From: Methylobacterium terricola
GTDB taxonomy: Bacteria; Pseudomonadota; Alphaproteobacteria; Rhizobiales; Beijerinckiaceae
Assembly (NCBI RefSeq): GCF_006151805.1
Contig: NZ_VDDA01000038.1
Span: 1-38,282, forward strand
Reading direction: 5' to 3'
DNA length: 38,282 bases
This document shows, piece after piece, positions 7,734 to 15,474 of this stretch. The notes under the pieces are model-generated. The model saw only the letters and a list, made by a program, of their open reading frames with translations, searched no databases and had not been told where the DNA came from. How positions within the stretch are numbered: position 1 is the first letter of the stretch; every line of letters starts with the position of its first letter. A program made the translations under genes and the position numbers.

Positions 7734-8156
7734 TCACGCCGGCGAGGCGAGCGGCTTGCCCTTCTCGACGATGTAGGTGCTGACGAGGCGCACCGGCTTC
7801 GGCCCGCTCTTGGCCCCGCCATGGGCGATTCCCGGCGGCACCTGGAAACCGTCGCCGGCCTTGAGCACCCGGGTCGGCTGACCCTCGATCGGCAGCTCGA
7901 TCTCGCCCTCGACGACGTAGCCCGATTCGATCCCCGGATGGGTGTGGCGGCCGACCAGCACGCCGGGCTCGATCTCGACCTCGGCGGTGATGGTGACGTA
8001 GCCGGGTGCCGGCCCCTCGGTCTGGCCCAGCATCTTGCGCTTCACCCCCGGCGTGGCGGCCGGCGGCGACTGGGCGCCCGCGTCGGTGGCGAGAAAGCCG
8101 GTCAGGGTGCAGATCGCGCACGAGGCGAACCCCGCGAAACCGCGGCGTGTCAGCAT
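7734..8156 (-). CDS. Exported cupin-domain protein
   Basis: A single cupin beta-barrel of 140 residues, function unknown. The N-terminus MLTRRGFAGFASCAICTLTG is a Tat-like leader ending near GAQ (about residue 29). The metal-site motif is visible as GRHTHPGIESGYVVEGEIEL (two His and a Glu) with a second His in PPGIAHGG. This is typical of small periplasmic cupins that bind a metal, but no reaction can be named. ATG 8154-8156 has GGGAGGAG a few bases upstream. It lies 69 bp before the WecA-like gene on the same strand and 232 bp after the ecm stop, with a REP-like element between. Confidence 0.82.
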   Translation of the reverse strand: MLTRRGFAGFASCAICTLTGFLATDAGAQSPPAATPGVKRKMLGQTEGPAPGYVTITAEVEIEPGVLVGRHTHPGIESGYVVEGEIELPIEGQPTRVLKAGDGFQVPPGIAHGGAKSGPKPVRLVSTYIVEKGKPLASPA

Positions 8157-8306
8157 GGTGCTCCTCCCGTGGTCGCGCTCTGTTGGATCGGCGCGGTGAG
8201 GGGAGTGTGCGCGCGTCGACAGGACAGTCAAGGGAGGGGGATAGACTGGAGCTTGCCTGGACGGGCACGGATCCCAGCATGTCGCAACGATCACCGAACC
8301 GACAGG

Positions 8307-8340
8307 TCATCCCGGGCTCCGCTGCGCGGCCCCGGGATGA
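8307..8340. repeat. REP-like palindrome copy 1
   Basis: Perfect 10-bp arms TCATCCCGGG and CCCGGGATGA enclose an inner CCGC-TGC-GCGG hairpin. It sits 48 bp beyond the ecm stop (3' side). It belongs to the seven-copy family in this window. Confidence 0.8.
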
Positions 8341-8388
8341 CCGGGAGGGTCTGAACTCGGTCGCGGGAGCCCGGGCGGGCGTCCTCCC

Positions 8389-10407
8389 TCAGAACACCTC
8401 TTCCCGCCGCGGCGCCGCCTCCTCCGCCTCGCGCCGGGCGATCGACCGCTCGACCACCTTGGCGAGGCCGACCATGATCGTGTCGAGGGCGTAGTCCTTC
8501 GGGGTGTAGATCGCGGCGACGCCCATGTTCTTCAGAACCAGCTCGTCCTCGGGCGAGATGATGCCGCCGACCACGACCGGGATGTGGTCGAGGCCTTCCT
8601 GGCGCAGGCGCGAGCGGACCTCGCGCACCAGAGGCACGTGCGAGCCGGAGAGGATCGACAGGCCGATGATGTGGGCGTTGCGCTCGCGGGCCTTGGCGAC
8701 GATCTCGGCCGGGGTCTGGCGGATGCCGTCATAGGTCACGTCGAAGCCGACGTCGCGGGCGCGGAGCGCGATCTGCTCGGCGCCGTTCGAGTGGCCGTCG
8801 AGGCCGGGCTTGCCGACGACCAGCTTCGGCGCCTCGCCGAGCCGCTCGCCGAGATCGGCGACGAGGAGCCGCGCCTCCTCGGCCGCCCCCGAGGTGACGG
8901 TTTCCGGCGTCACGCCGGTCGGTGCCCGGTACTCGCCGAAGACCTGGCGCAGGCGCTCGCCCCACTCGCCGGTGGTGACCCCGGCCTTGGCGCAGGCGAT
9001 CGAGGCCGGCATCACGTTGCGGCCCTCGCGCGCCGCCGCCTCCAGCTCGTCGAGCGCCGACGCGACCGCGGCGCCATCGCGCTGGGCACGCCAGGCCTTG
9101 ATGCGGCCTTGCGCCTCCATCTCGACGGTCTCCGAGACGGTGAAGATCGCGCCGTCGCCGGCGGTCAGCGGCGAGGGCTCGCCGTTCTGGAACTTGTTGA
9201 CGCCGACCACGACCTGCTCGCCGCGCTCGATCGCCGCGATGCGCCGGGCGTTCGATTCGACCAGCGCCCGCTTCATCGCCCCGGTCTCGATCGCCGCGAC
9301 GGCCCCGCCGAGCGCCCCGATCCGGGCCAGCTCGGCCCGGGTCTCGGCCTTCAGGGCCTCGACCTTGGCGTCCATGACGACCGAGCCGTCGAAGATGTCG
9401 TCGTATTCGAGGAGATCGGTCTCGAAGGCGAGGATCTGCTGCATCCGCATCGACCATTGCTGGTCCCAGGGGCGCGGCAGGCCGAGCGCCTCGTTCCAGG
9501 CCGGCAGCTGCACCGCCCGGGCGCGGGCGCGCTTCGACAGGGTGACGGCCAGCATCTCGATCAGGATGCGGTGGACATTGTTCTCCGGCTGCTGCTCGGT
9601 GAGGCCGAGCGAGTTCACCTGCACGCCGTAGCGGAAGATGCGCTTCCGCGGGTCGTCGATGCCGTAGCGGTCACGGGTGATCTCGTCCCAGAGATCGCAG
9701 AACGCCCGCATCTTGCAGATCTCGGTGACGAAGCGCAGGCCCGCATTGACGAAGAACGAGATCCGCCCGACCACGTCGGCGAAGCTCGCCTCGTCGAAAT
9801 CGGGATCGTCCCGCACCGTGTCGAGGACGGCGATGGCCACCGCGAGGGCGTAGGACAGCTCCTGGACCGGCGTCGCCCCCGCCTCCTGCAGGTGGTAGGA
9901 GCAGACGTTCATCGGGTTCCATTTCGGAACCTGGCTCGTCGTGAACAGGATCACGTCCTTGGTGAGCCGCAGGGACGGGCCCGGCGGGAACACGTAGGTG
10001 CCCCGCGACAGGTACTCCTTGATGATGTCGTTCTGGGTCGTGCCCTGGAGGGCCGAGAACGGCGCCCCCTGCTCCTCGGCCACCGCGAGATAGAGCGCCA
10101 GCAGCCAGGGGGCCGTGGCGTTGATGGTCATCGAGGTGTTCATCTGCGACAGCGGGATGTCCTGGAACAGGGTCCGCATGTCGCCGAGATGCGCGATCGA
10201 GACGCCGACCTTGCCGACCTCGCCGCGGGCGAGCTCGTGGTCCGGGTCGTAGCCGGTCTGGGTCGGCAGGTCGAAGGCGACCGACAGGCCGGTCTGCCCC
10301 TTGGCGAGGTTGCCGCGATACAGCGCGTTCGATTCCGCCGCCGTGGAATGGCCCGCATAGGTGCGGATGATCCACGGCTTGTCACGCTTGACCTCCGGCT
10401 CGCCCAT
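8389..10407 (-). CDS. ecm: Ethylmalonyl-CoA mutase
   Basis: Adenosylcobalamin-dependent mutase that rearranges (2R)-ethylmalonyl-CoA to methylsuccinyl-CoA in the ethylmalonyl-CoA pathway of glyoxylate regeneration. It was formerly called MeaA in Methylobacterium. The 672 residues comprise an N-terminal TIM-barrel substrate domain (KPWIIRTYAGHSTAAESNAL from about residue 9) and a C-terminal B12 domain with DGHSNG at 537-542 (His539 is the cobalt ligand), a Ser-x-Leu element near 584 and Gly-Gly at 614-615. Methylmalonyl-CoA mutase is the alternative, but the direct adjacency to ccr and the MeaA-like N-terminus favour Ecm. The start at 10405-10407 follows GAGGG. It is transcribed away from ccr from a shared regulatory region. 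Confidence 0.94.
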   Translation of the reverse strand: MGEPEVKRDKPWIIRTYAGHSTAAESNALYRGNLAKGQTGLSVAFDLPTQTGYDPDHELARGEVGKVGVSIAHLGDMRTLFQDIPLSQMNTSMTINATAPWLLALYLAVAEEQGAPFSALQGTTQNDIIKEYLSRGTYVFPPGPSLRLTKDVILFTTSQVPKWNPMNVCSYHLQEAGATPVQELSYALAVAIAVLDTVRDDPDFDEASFADVVGRISFFVNAGLRFVTEICKMRAFCDLWDEITRDRYGIDDPRKRIFRYGVQVNSLGLTEQQPENNVHRILIEMLAVTLSKRARARAVQLPAWNEALGLPRPWDQQWSMRMQQILAFETDLLEYDDIFDGSVVMDAKVEALKAETRAELARIGALGGAVAAIETGAMKRALVESNARRIAAIERGEQVVVGVNKFQNGEPSPLTAGDGAIFTVSETVEMEAQGRIKAWRAQRDGAAVASALDELEAAAREGRNVMPASIACAKAGVTTGEWGERLRQVFGEYRAPTGVTPETVTSGAAEEARLLVADLGERLGEAPKLVVGKPGLDGHSNGAEQIALRARDVGFDVTYDGIRQTPAEIVAKARERNAHIIGLSILSGSHVPLVREVRSRLRQEGLDHIPVVVGGIISPEDELVLKNMGVAAIYTPKDYALDTIMVGLAKVVERSIARREAEEAAPRREEVF

Positions 10408-10462
10408 TCCACCCTCGCCCTCGTTGCCCGGCCGGGTGGGCGCGTCGCCCACCGATGGCCGG

Positions 10463-10491
10463 ATGCTAGCGGTGCCCGGATTAACCGTCAC
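10463..10491 (-). promoter_or_regulatory. Candidate ecm promoter
   Basis: On the minus strand, GTGACG (10486-10491) and TAGCAT (10463-10468) are separated by exactly 17 bp, each matching 4 of 6 consensus positions. The -10 lies about 55 bp upstream of the ecm start codon. Confidence 0.45.
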
Positions 10492-10501
10492 CCATGACCT
10501 A

Positions 10502-10519
10502 AGGCCGACAAGTCGGCCT
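10502..10519. promoter_or_regulatory. Palindromic operator candidate between ecm and ccr
   Basis: A perfect 8-2-8 inverted repeat, AGGCCGAC-AA-GTCGGCCT, lies 11 bp upstream of the candidate ecm -35 and 19 bp upstream of the candidate ccr -35. Its form suits a dimeric TetR-type regulator. The TetR protein CcrR is known to activate ccr in Methylobacterium extorquens through a palindrome upstream of the katA-ccr promoter. Whether this is that site is inference. Confidence 0.6.
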
Positions 10520-10537
10520 GCGTCGCCTAAAGGGCTA

Positions 10538-10566
10538 TTGGACGCCCCCTGGAACGACGCTAGAAT
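10538..10566 (+). promoter_or_regulatory. Candidate ccr promoter
   Basis: TTGGAC (10538-10543) and TAGAAT (10561-10566) are separated by 17 bp. This is a strong sigma70-type match (5/6 at the -10) and gives a leader of about 30 nt before the GGGAGGG ribosome binding site. Confidence 0.65.
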
Positions 10567-10603
10567 CCACGGTGCAGTGCAATATTTCAAGGGAGGGTCC
10601 GCG

Positions 10604-11899
10604 ATGGCTGCGAGCGCCGCGCTGGAGCCGGTGGCGAAGGGTGGGTCCGAGTTGAAGGACCTGTATGAGATCGGCGAAATTCCGCCGCTCGGCCACGTCC
10701 CGGCGAAAATGTATGCCTGGGCCATCCGGCGCGAACGCCATGGCCCCCCGGAGACCTCGATGCAGATCGAGGTTCTGCCGACCTGGTCGATCGGCGACGA
10801 CGAGGTGCTCGTCCTCGTCATGGCTGCCGGCGTGAACTACAACGGCGTCTGGGCCGGCCTCGGAGAGCCGATCTCGCCGTTCGACGTCCACAAGGCCGAT
10901 TTCCACGTCGCCGGATCGGATGCCTCGGGCATCGTCTGGGCGGTCGGCGCCAAGGTGAAGCGCTGGAAGGTCGGCGACGAGGTCATCGTCCACTGCAACC
11001 AGGACGATGGCGACGACGAGGAGTGCAACGGCGGCGACCCGATGTTCTCGCCGACCCAGCGCATCTGGGGCTACGAGACTCCGGACGGCTCGTTCGGCCA
11101 GTTCTGCCGGGTGCAGTCGCGCCAGCTGATGCACCGGCCCAAGCACCTGACCTGGGAGGAGAGCGCCTGTTACACGCTGACGCTCGCCACCGCCTACCGG
11201 ATGCTGTTCGGCCACGCGCCGCACACGATCAAGCCGGGCCAGAACGTCCTGATCTGGGGCGCCTCGGGCGGCCTCGGGGTGTTCGGCGTGCAGCTCTGCG
11301 CGGCGGCCGGCGCCAACGCCATCGCGGTCATCTCCGACGAGTCGAAGCGCGACTACGTCATGAGCCTGGGCGCCAAGGGCGTCATCAACCGCAAGGACTT
11401 CAACTGCTGGGGCCAGCTGCCGAAGGTGAACTCGCCCGAGTTCAACGAGTGGACCAAGGAGGCCCGCAAGTTCGGCAAGGCGATCTGGGACATCACCGGC
11501 AAGGGCAACGACGTCGACATCGTGTTCGAGCACCCGGGCGAGGCGACCTTCCCGGTCTCGGCGCTGGTGGTGAAGCGCGGCGGCATGGTGGTGTTCTGCG
11601 CCGGCACGACCGGCTTCAACATCACCTTCGATGCCCGCTACGTCTGGATGCGGCAGAAGCGCATCCAGGGGTCGCACTTCGCCCACCTGAAGCAGGCCGC
11701 CTCCGCCAACCAGTTCGTGATCGACCGCCGGGTCGATCCGTGCATGAGCGAGCTGTTCCCCTGGGACAAGATCCCCGAGGCCCACACCAAGATGTGGAAG
11801 AACCAGCACGCGCCCGGCAACATGGCGGTGCTGGTGAACTCGCCGCGCGCAGGTCTGCGCACCTTCGACGACGTGCTGGAGCTGTCGGGATCGCGCTGA
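10604..11899 (+). CDS. ccr: Crotonyl-CoA carboxylase/reductase
   Basis: NADPH-dependent reductive carboxylation of crotonyl-CoA with CO2 to (2S)-ethylmalonyl-CoA, the key step of the ethylmalonyl-CoA pathway. The 431-residue protein is a medium-chain dehydrogenase: an N-terminal GroES-like half with the HCNQDDGDDEECNGGDPMFS insert (130-149) characteristic of CCR rather than ordinary crotonyl-CoA reductases, then a Rossmann half with GASGGLG at 219-225. The GGGAGGG ribosome binding site points to ATG 10604. It diverges from ecm, the enzyme two steps later (an epimerase acts in between), across 196 bp. It is followed 122 bp on by leuD in the same direction. Confidence 0.97.
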   Translation: MAASAALEPVAKGGSELKDLYEIGEIPPLGHVPAKMYAWAIRRERHGPPETSMQIEVLPTWSIGDDEVLVLVMAAGVNYNGVWAGLGEPISPFDVHKADFHVAGSDASGIVWAVGAKVKRWKVGDEVIVHCNQDDGDDEECNGGDPMFSPTQRIWGYETPDGSFGQFCRVQSRQLMHRPKHLTWEESACYTLTLATAYRMLFGHAPHTIKPGQNVLIWGASGGLGVFGVQLCAAAGANAIAVISDESKRDYVMSLGAKGVINRKDFNCWGQLPKVNSPEFNEWTKEARKFGKAIWDITGKGNDVDIVFEHPGEATFPVSALVVKRGGMVVFCAGTTGFNITFDARYVWMRQKRIQGSHFAHLKQAASANQFVIDRRVDPCMSELFPWDKIPEAHTKMWKNQHAPGNMAVLVNSPRAGLRTFDDVLELSGSR

Positions 11900-12021
11900 C
11901 GCCGCGTCGCTCCCGCTGACGCGGCTTGCGCTTCCCGCCGCATCGGCGAGTTGCTAGAACACCTCCGAACTGGCGCCGCGCGGGTTCCCCTCGCGCGGCG
12001 CGCATCGCGGACGAAGACACA

Positions 12022-12624
12022 ATGGACAAATTCACCGTTCTGGAGGGCGTCGCGGCGCCGCTGCCGATCGTCAACGTCGACACCGACCGCATCATCCCCA
12101 AGCAGTACCTCAAGACGATCAAGCGCACCGGCCTCGGCAAGGGCCTGTTCTCCGAGATGCGCTACCGCGACGACGGCTCGGAGAATCCCGATTTCGTCCT
12201 CAACCAGCCGGCCTACCGCAACGCCAAGATCCTGGTGGCGGGCGACAATTTCGGCTGCGGCTCGTCGCGCGAGCACGCCCCGTGGGCACTCGCCGATTTC
12301 GGCATCCGCTGCATCATCTCGACCAGCTTCGCCGACATCTTCTTCAACAACAGCGCCAAGAACGGCATCCTGCTGATCACGGTGTCCCCGGAGGATCTCG
12401 AGAAGCTGCTCGACGACGCGAATCGCGGCGCCAACGCCACGCTGACGATCGACCTCGAGAACCAGCTCATCAAGGGGCCGGACGGCGGCACGCTGCACTT
12501 CGACATCGATCCCGCCCGCAAGCACAACCTGCTCAACGGGCTCGACGATATCGGCCTGACCCTCGAGAAGGCATCGACGATCGACGCCTACGAGACGAAG
12601 CTCGCCGAGCGGCCCTGGGCCTGA
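12022..12624 (+). CDS. leuD: 3-Isopropylmalate dehydratase small subunit
   Basis: Small subunit of the isopropylmalate isomerase, which converts 2-isopropylmalate to 3-isopropylmalate in leucine synthesis; it works with LeuC, which is not in this window. The 200 residues match the usual length. The swivelling-domain motif GDNFGCGSSREH is at 74-85, and the N-terminus has VNVDTDRIIPKQYL (17-30). ATG 12022 was chosen because family homology begins there; the ribosome binding site (GACGAAG) is weak. Separation from leuC is common in alphaproteobacteria. No regulatory leader is evident. Confidence 0.95.
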   Translation: MDKFTVLEGVAAPLPIVNVDTDRIIPKQYLKTIKRTGLGKGLFSEMRYRDDGSENPDFVLNQPAYRNAKILVAGDNFGCGSSREHAPWALADFGIRCIISTSFADIFFNNSAKNGILLITVSPEDLEKLLDDANRGANATLTIDLENQLIKGPDGGTLHFDIDPARKHNLLNGLDDIGLTLEKASTIDAYETKLAERPWA

Positions 12625-12988
12625 CGCCGCCGCTCTCAAGCATCGCCCGTTCCCGTTGCGAGCGGACGATGCTTTCCATCGTCGAACAGGGCGCATCGTC
12701 TGCGACGAACCGCAACCCGCTTCGTCGCACCATGTCCTAGATGGCCGGCCCATTGTTTGACGCGGGCTGGGCTGGCCGGCTGTTCTTCGAGGCCTCCGGC
12801 GCGCTCTTCTCCAACGGCTGAGCCGTCGAGCGCACGACCATGAGCAAGATCTGCATCACAATTTCAGGAAACTCCTTCCTGCCGACGGTCCGGCCGGGGC
12901 GTCGCGGCGCGGAGCGGCAGGGATTCCTTAACCCTGATGCCGCCCTATTCGGATGCTTAGACCGGCGAAACGGGAGAGATTTCTGCTC
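12625..12988. other. 364-bp intergenic stretch between leuD and mltB-like gene
   Basis: It holds a stem AAGCATCG/CGATGCTT (12638-12645 with 12667-12674, loop 21 nt) just after leuD, without a T-run. It also holds a possible 39-codon minus-strand ORF (12737-12856), and near its end the GGGAGA ribosome binding site of the next gene. I see no convincing promoter or RNA gene. Confidence 0.5.
12737..12856 (-). CDS. Possible small protein, 39 residues
   Basis: A minus-strand frame begins MQILLMVVRSTAQPLEKSAP and ends TAG at 12737, with a Ser/Pro/Asn-rich tail. AAGGAG lies 15 nt before the ATG and 12 nt before an in-frame GTG (12857-12859), slightly far for a standard site. It is the only coding-like signal in a 364-bp gap. 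No family is recognised, and it may be chance. Confidence 0.25.
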   Translation of the reverse strand: MQILLMVVRSTAQPLEKSAPEASKNSRPAQPASNNGPAI

Positions 12989-14188
12989 ATGACGCGGCGC
13001 GCGACCCTCAAGGCCGCCACCCTGCTCTGCCTCGCCGGCCTCGGCCTGCCGCAGGCGGCGCTGGCGGATTTCCGCTCCTGCCTGGCCGGGATCGGCCAGG
13101 ACGCGGCGGCGGCCGGCGTGTCTCCGGCGGCGTTCCAGGCCGCCACGGCCGGGATCAGCTTCGACGACAAGGTGATCGAGCTGTCCCAGGCCCAGCCCGA
13201 GTTCAAGACCCCGATCTGGGACTACATGGCCGCCCTCGTCGACGACGAGCGGGTCGATGACGGCCGCGCGGCCATGCGCCAGCATGCCAGCGCCCTCGCC
13301 CAGGCCGAGGCGCGCTACGGCGTCGACCGCTACACCATCGCGGCGGTGTGGGGGGTCGAATCGAATTTCGGCAAGAACCTCGGCAAGATGCCGCTGGTCC
13401 AGTCCCTCGCGACGCTCGCCTGCGGCGGCACCCGCCGGCGCGAGTTCTTCCGCAGTGAGCTGATCGCCACCCTGAAGATCATCGACCGCGGCGACATCGC
13501 GCCCGAGCGCCTCACCGGGTCCTGGGCCGGCGCCTTCGGCCAGACCCAGTTCATGCCGACCACCTACCAGCGCCTCGCGGTCGACCTCGACGGCGACGGG
13601 CGACGCGACGTGGTCGATTCGGTGCCCGACGCGGTCGGCTCCACCGCCAACTTCCTGCGCGTCGCCAAGTGGCATAACGGCCAGCCGTGGGGCTACGAGG
13701 TGCGGCTGCCGCCGGGCTTCAACGTCTCGGCGGCCGGGCGCAAGAACAAGAAGCCGGTGGCGCACTGGGCGTCGCTCGGGGTCACCCGGCTCGACGGGCG
13801 GCCGCTCTCCGGCGAGGGGCCGGTCGGCATCATGGCGCCCGCCGGCGCCGGCGGCCCGGCCTTCGTGGTGACGAAGAACTTCGACGCGATCTACTCCTAC
13901 AACGCCGCCGAATCGTATGGCCTCGCCATCGCGGTGCTGTCGGACCGCCTGCGCGGCAAAACCGGCATCCAGGCCGCCTGGCCGACCGACGACCCGCCCC
14001 TGTCGCGGGCCGAGCGCCGCAGCCTGCAGAGCGCGCTCGCCGCCCGCGGCTACGACGTCGGCGAGCCGGACGGCAAGGTCGGCTCCAAGACCCGCGAGGC
14101 GATCAAGGACATCGAGCGGCGGCTCGGCATGCCGCAGACTGGGCGGCCGGGTGCGAAGGTCCTGGAAGCGCTGCTGCGCGGCAATTGA
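12989..14188 (+). CDS. MltB-like lytic murein transglycosylase with peptidoglycan-binding domain
   Basis: Cleaves the glycan strand of peptidoglycan to a 1,6-anhydromuramyl end. The 399-residue precursor has an export leader (MTRRATLKAATLLCLAGLGL, Tat-like TRR) cleaved near ALA-DF. The MltB-type catalytic domain spans about 30-320, with the catalytic Glu124 in AAVWGVESNFGKNLG and the GAFGQTQFMPTTY block. A C-terminal PG_binding_1 repeat spans about 335-395 (LQSALAARGYDVGEPDGKVG). ATG 12989 follows GGGAGA; an upstream in-frame ATG at 12953 is less likely. It converges on the L,D-transpeptidase gene, with a REP-like palindrome between the two stops. Confidence 0.92.
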   Translation: MTRRATLKAATLLCLAGLGLPQAALADFRSCLAGIGQDAAAAGVSPAAFQAATAGISFDDKVIELSQAQPEFKTPIWDYMAALVDDERVDDGRAAMRQHASALAQAEARYGVDRYTIAAVWGVESNFGKNLGKMPLVQSLATLACGGTRRREFFRSELIATLKIIDRGDIAPERLTGSWAGAFGQTQFMPTTYQRLAVDLDGDGRRDVVDSVPDAVGSTANFLRVAKWHNGQPWGYEVRLPPGFNVSAAGRKNKKPVAHWASLGVTRLDGRPLSGEGPVGIMAPAGAGGPAFVVTKNFDAIYSYNAAESYGLAIAVLSDRLRGKTGIQAAWPTDDPPLSRAERRSLQSALAARGYDVGEPDGKVGSKTREAIKDIERRLGMPQTGRPGAKVLEALLRGN

Positions 14189-14221
14189 GGAGCCGGCCGG
14201 TCCGCACCGGCTCCGCCACCG

Positions 14222-14255
14222 TCTCCCGGGTTCCGCGGCGCGGCTCCCGGGATGA
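14222..14255. repeat. REP-like palindrome copy 2
   Basis: A diverged member: TCCCGGG and CCCGGGA arms around TTCCGCGGCGCGGCT. It lies between the convergent stops of the transglycosylase and L,D-transpeptidase genes and may end both transcripts. Confidence 0.65.
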
Positions 14256-14258
14256 CGG

Positions 14259-14282
14259 GCGGGCTGTCTTGCGGGCTGTCTT
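14259..14282. repeat. 12-bp tandem duplication
   Basis: GCGGGCTGTCTT occurs twice head-to-tail with no mismatch, immediately after REP-like copy 2. It is probably a slippage product. Confidence 0.7.
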
Positions 14283-14318
14283 GGCGCTCGGGAGCCTATC
14301 GGACGGGCGACGCCCGGT

Positions 14319-15413
14319 TCACTTCCCGAAATCGACCTTCGCCCCCTTCTCGACATGCTTGGCGAGGTCGCGGGCGTCCCAGTTGGTGAGCCGGACGCAG
14401 CCATGCGACTCGGTCTTGCCGACCTTCTCCGGCTCCGGGGTACCGTGGATGCCGTAGCCGTCGTTACCCGAAAGGTCGATCCACACCACGCCGACCGGGT
14501 TGTTCGGGCCGGGCTTGATGGTGAACTTGCGCTTCGTCTCGACGCCTTTGAAGTCGTATTTCGGATTGTAGGTGTAGTTCGGGTCGAAGGCGACGCCCTC
14601 GACCTTGAGCACGCCGCTCGGTGCCGGCTTCTCCTCGCTGCCGATCGAGGCGGGATAGAGGTGCAGCAAGGTCCCGTCCTCGCCATAGGCGCGGACCTGG
14701 AGCGCGTCCTTGTCGACCTCGATGCGGCTGACCTTCGGGGTCTGCGGCAGCTCCTTGGCGGGGATGCGCCCGGTCTCCAGCGGCGGCACCGCCGCCACCG
14801 TGATGGCCGTGCCGGCCTTGTCGAGCGGCGTGTCGGGGTTCAGCGCCTCGAGCAGTCCCTTGCTCATGTGGAAGCGCTCGGCCAGCATCTCGGCGGGCGA
14901 GGCGTAGGACAACGCCTTCAGGTCGGCCTGATCCTCCATCTTCGCCGGGATCTTGTCGGCGTAGGGGCCTTCCACGTCCTGCTCGGTCAGGGTGTACCGC
15001 GTCACCGCCGGGTCCTGGCTCGTGCCCGACAGCGCCTGCCAGAGCGGCGCGTCGAGCCGCCCGGAGAAGGTCTGGCCCTTGGCGCTGGCGAAGCCCTTGA
15101 GCGCACCGCGCAGGTTGTCGCCGTCGCGCCCGTCGATGGCGCCGGGGGAGAAACCGGCCCGGTCGAGGAGGACCTGCACCCGGATGGTGAGGGGGTCGGG
15201 GCGCTTCTCGGCGGTCCGTTTGTCCTCCGCCGGCTTGCCGGACCTTCCGGCGGATTCCTTGCCGTCCGCCGGCTTGCCGCCCGGGTCCGACGTTCCGGCG
15301 GCGAATTGTGCCTGGTTGATCGCCTCCGCCGTCAACGGGACCTCGGCGGCCCCGGCCGTGCCCGACAATCCCATCATCAACAGAGCCGTGCCGAGCCTCG
15401 CCGCCCTTCGCAT
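14319..15413 (-). CDS. L,D-transpeptidase (YkuD domain)
   Basis: Periplasmic enzyme that forms 3-3 peptidoglycan cross-links or attaches proteins to the wall. The 364-residue precursor starts with a signal peptide (MRRAARLGTALLMMGLSGTAGA). A low-complexity Lys/Asp/Pro linker (about 35-75) follows, then a region resembling a peptidoglycan-binding repeat (VLLDRAGFSPGAIDG, about 80-130). The YkuD domain (about 235-364) has the active-site pattern His323...Ser336-His337-Gly-Cys339-Val-Arg. ATG 15411-15413 has GGGAGA upstream. The extensin-like gene lies 61 bp upstream on the same strand, so the two may form a cell-wall unit. Confidence 0.92.
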   Translation of the reverse strand: MRRAARLGTALLMMGLSGTAGAAEVPLTAEAINQAQFAAGTSDPGGKPADGKESAGRSGKPAEDKRTAEKRPDPLTIRVQVLLDRAGFSPGAIDGRDGDNLRGALKGFASAKGQTFSGRLDAPLWQALSGTSQDPAVTRYTLTEQDVEGPYADKIPAKMEDQADLKALSYASPAEMLAERFHMSKGLLEALNPDTPLDKAGTAITVAAVPPLETGRIPAKELPQTPKVSRIEVDKDALQVRAYGEDGTLLHLYPASIGSEEKPAPSGVLKVEGVAFDPNYTYNPKYDFKGVETKRKFTIKPGPNNPVGVVWIDLSGNDGYGIHGTPEPEKVGKTESHGCVRLTNWDARDLAKHVEKGAKVDFGK

Positions 15414-15474
15414 CCGCGTATCTCCCGCTGTCTCGCAAGGCCTAAAAGCCGCGGATGCCGTGTCCCGTTCCCGC

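Noticed and set aside
8584..10497. A 637-codon plus-strand open frame over ecm
   Set aside because: Antisense shadow of ecm; low-complexity Arg/Leu/Asp-rich protein with no recognisable motif.
15444..15471. Second EcfG-like promoter before the L,D-transpeptidase gene
   Set aside because: GGAAC is present on the minus strand at 15467-15471 but no CGTT occurs at 16-17 bp spacing (GCTT instead).
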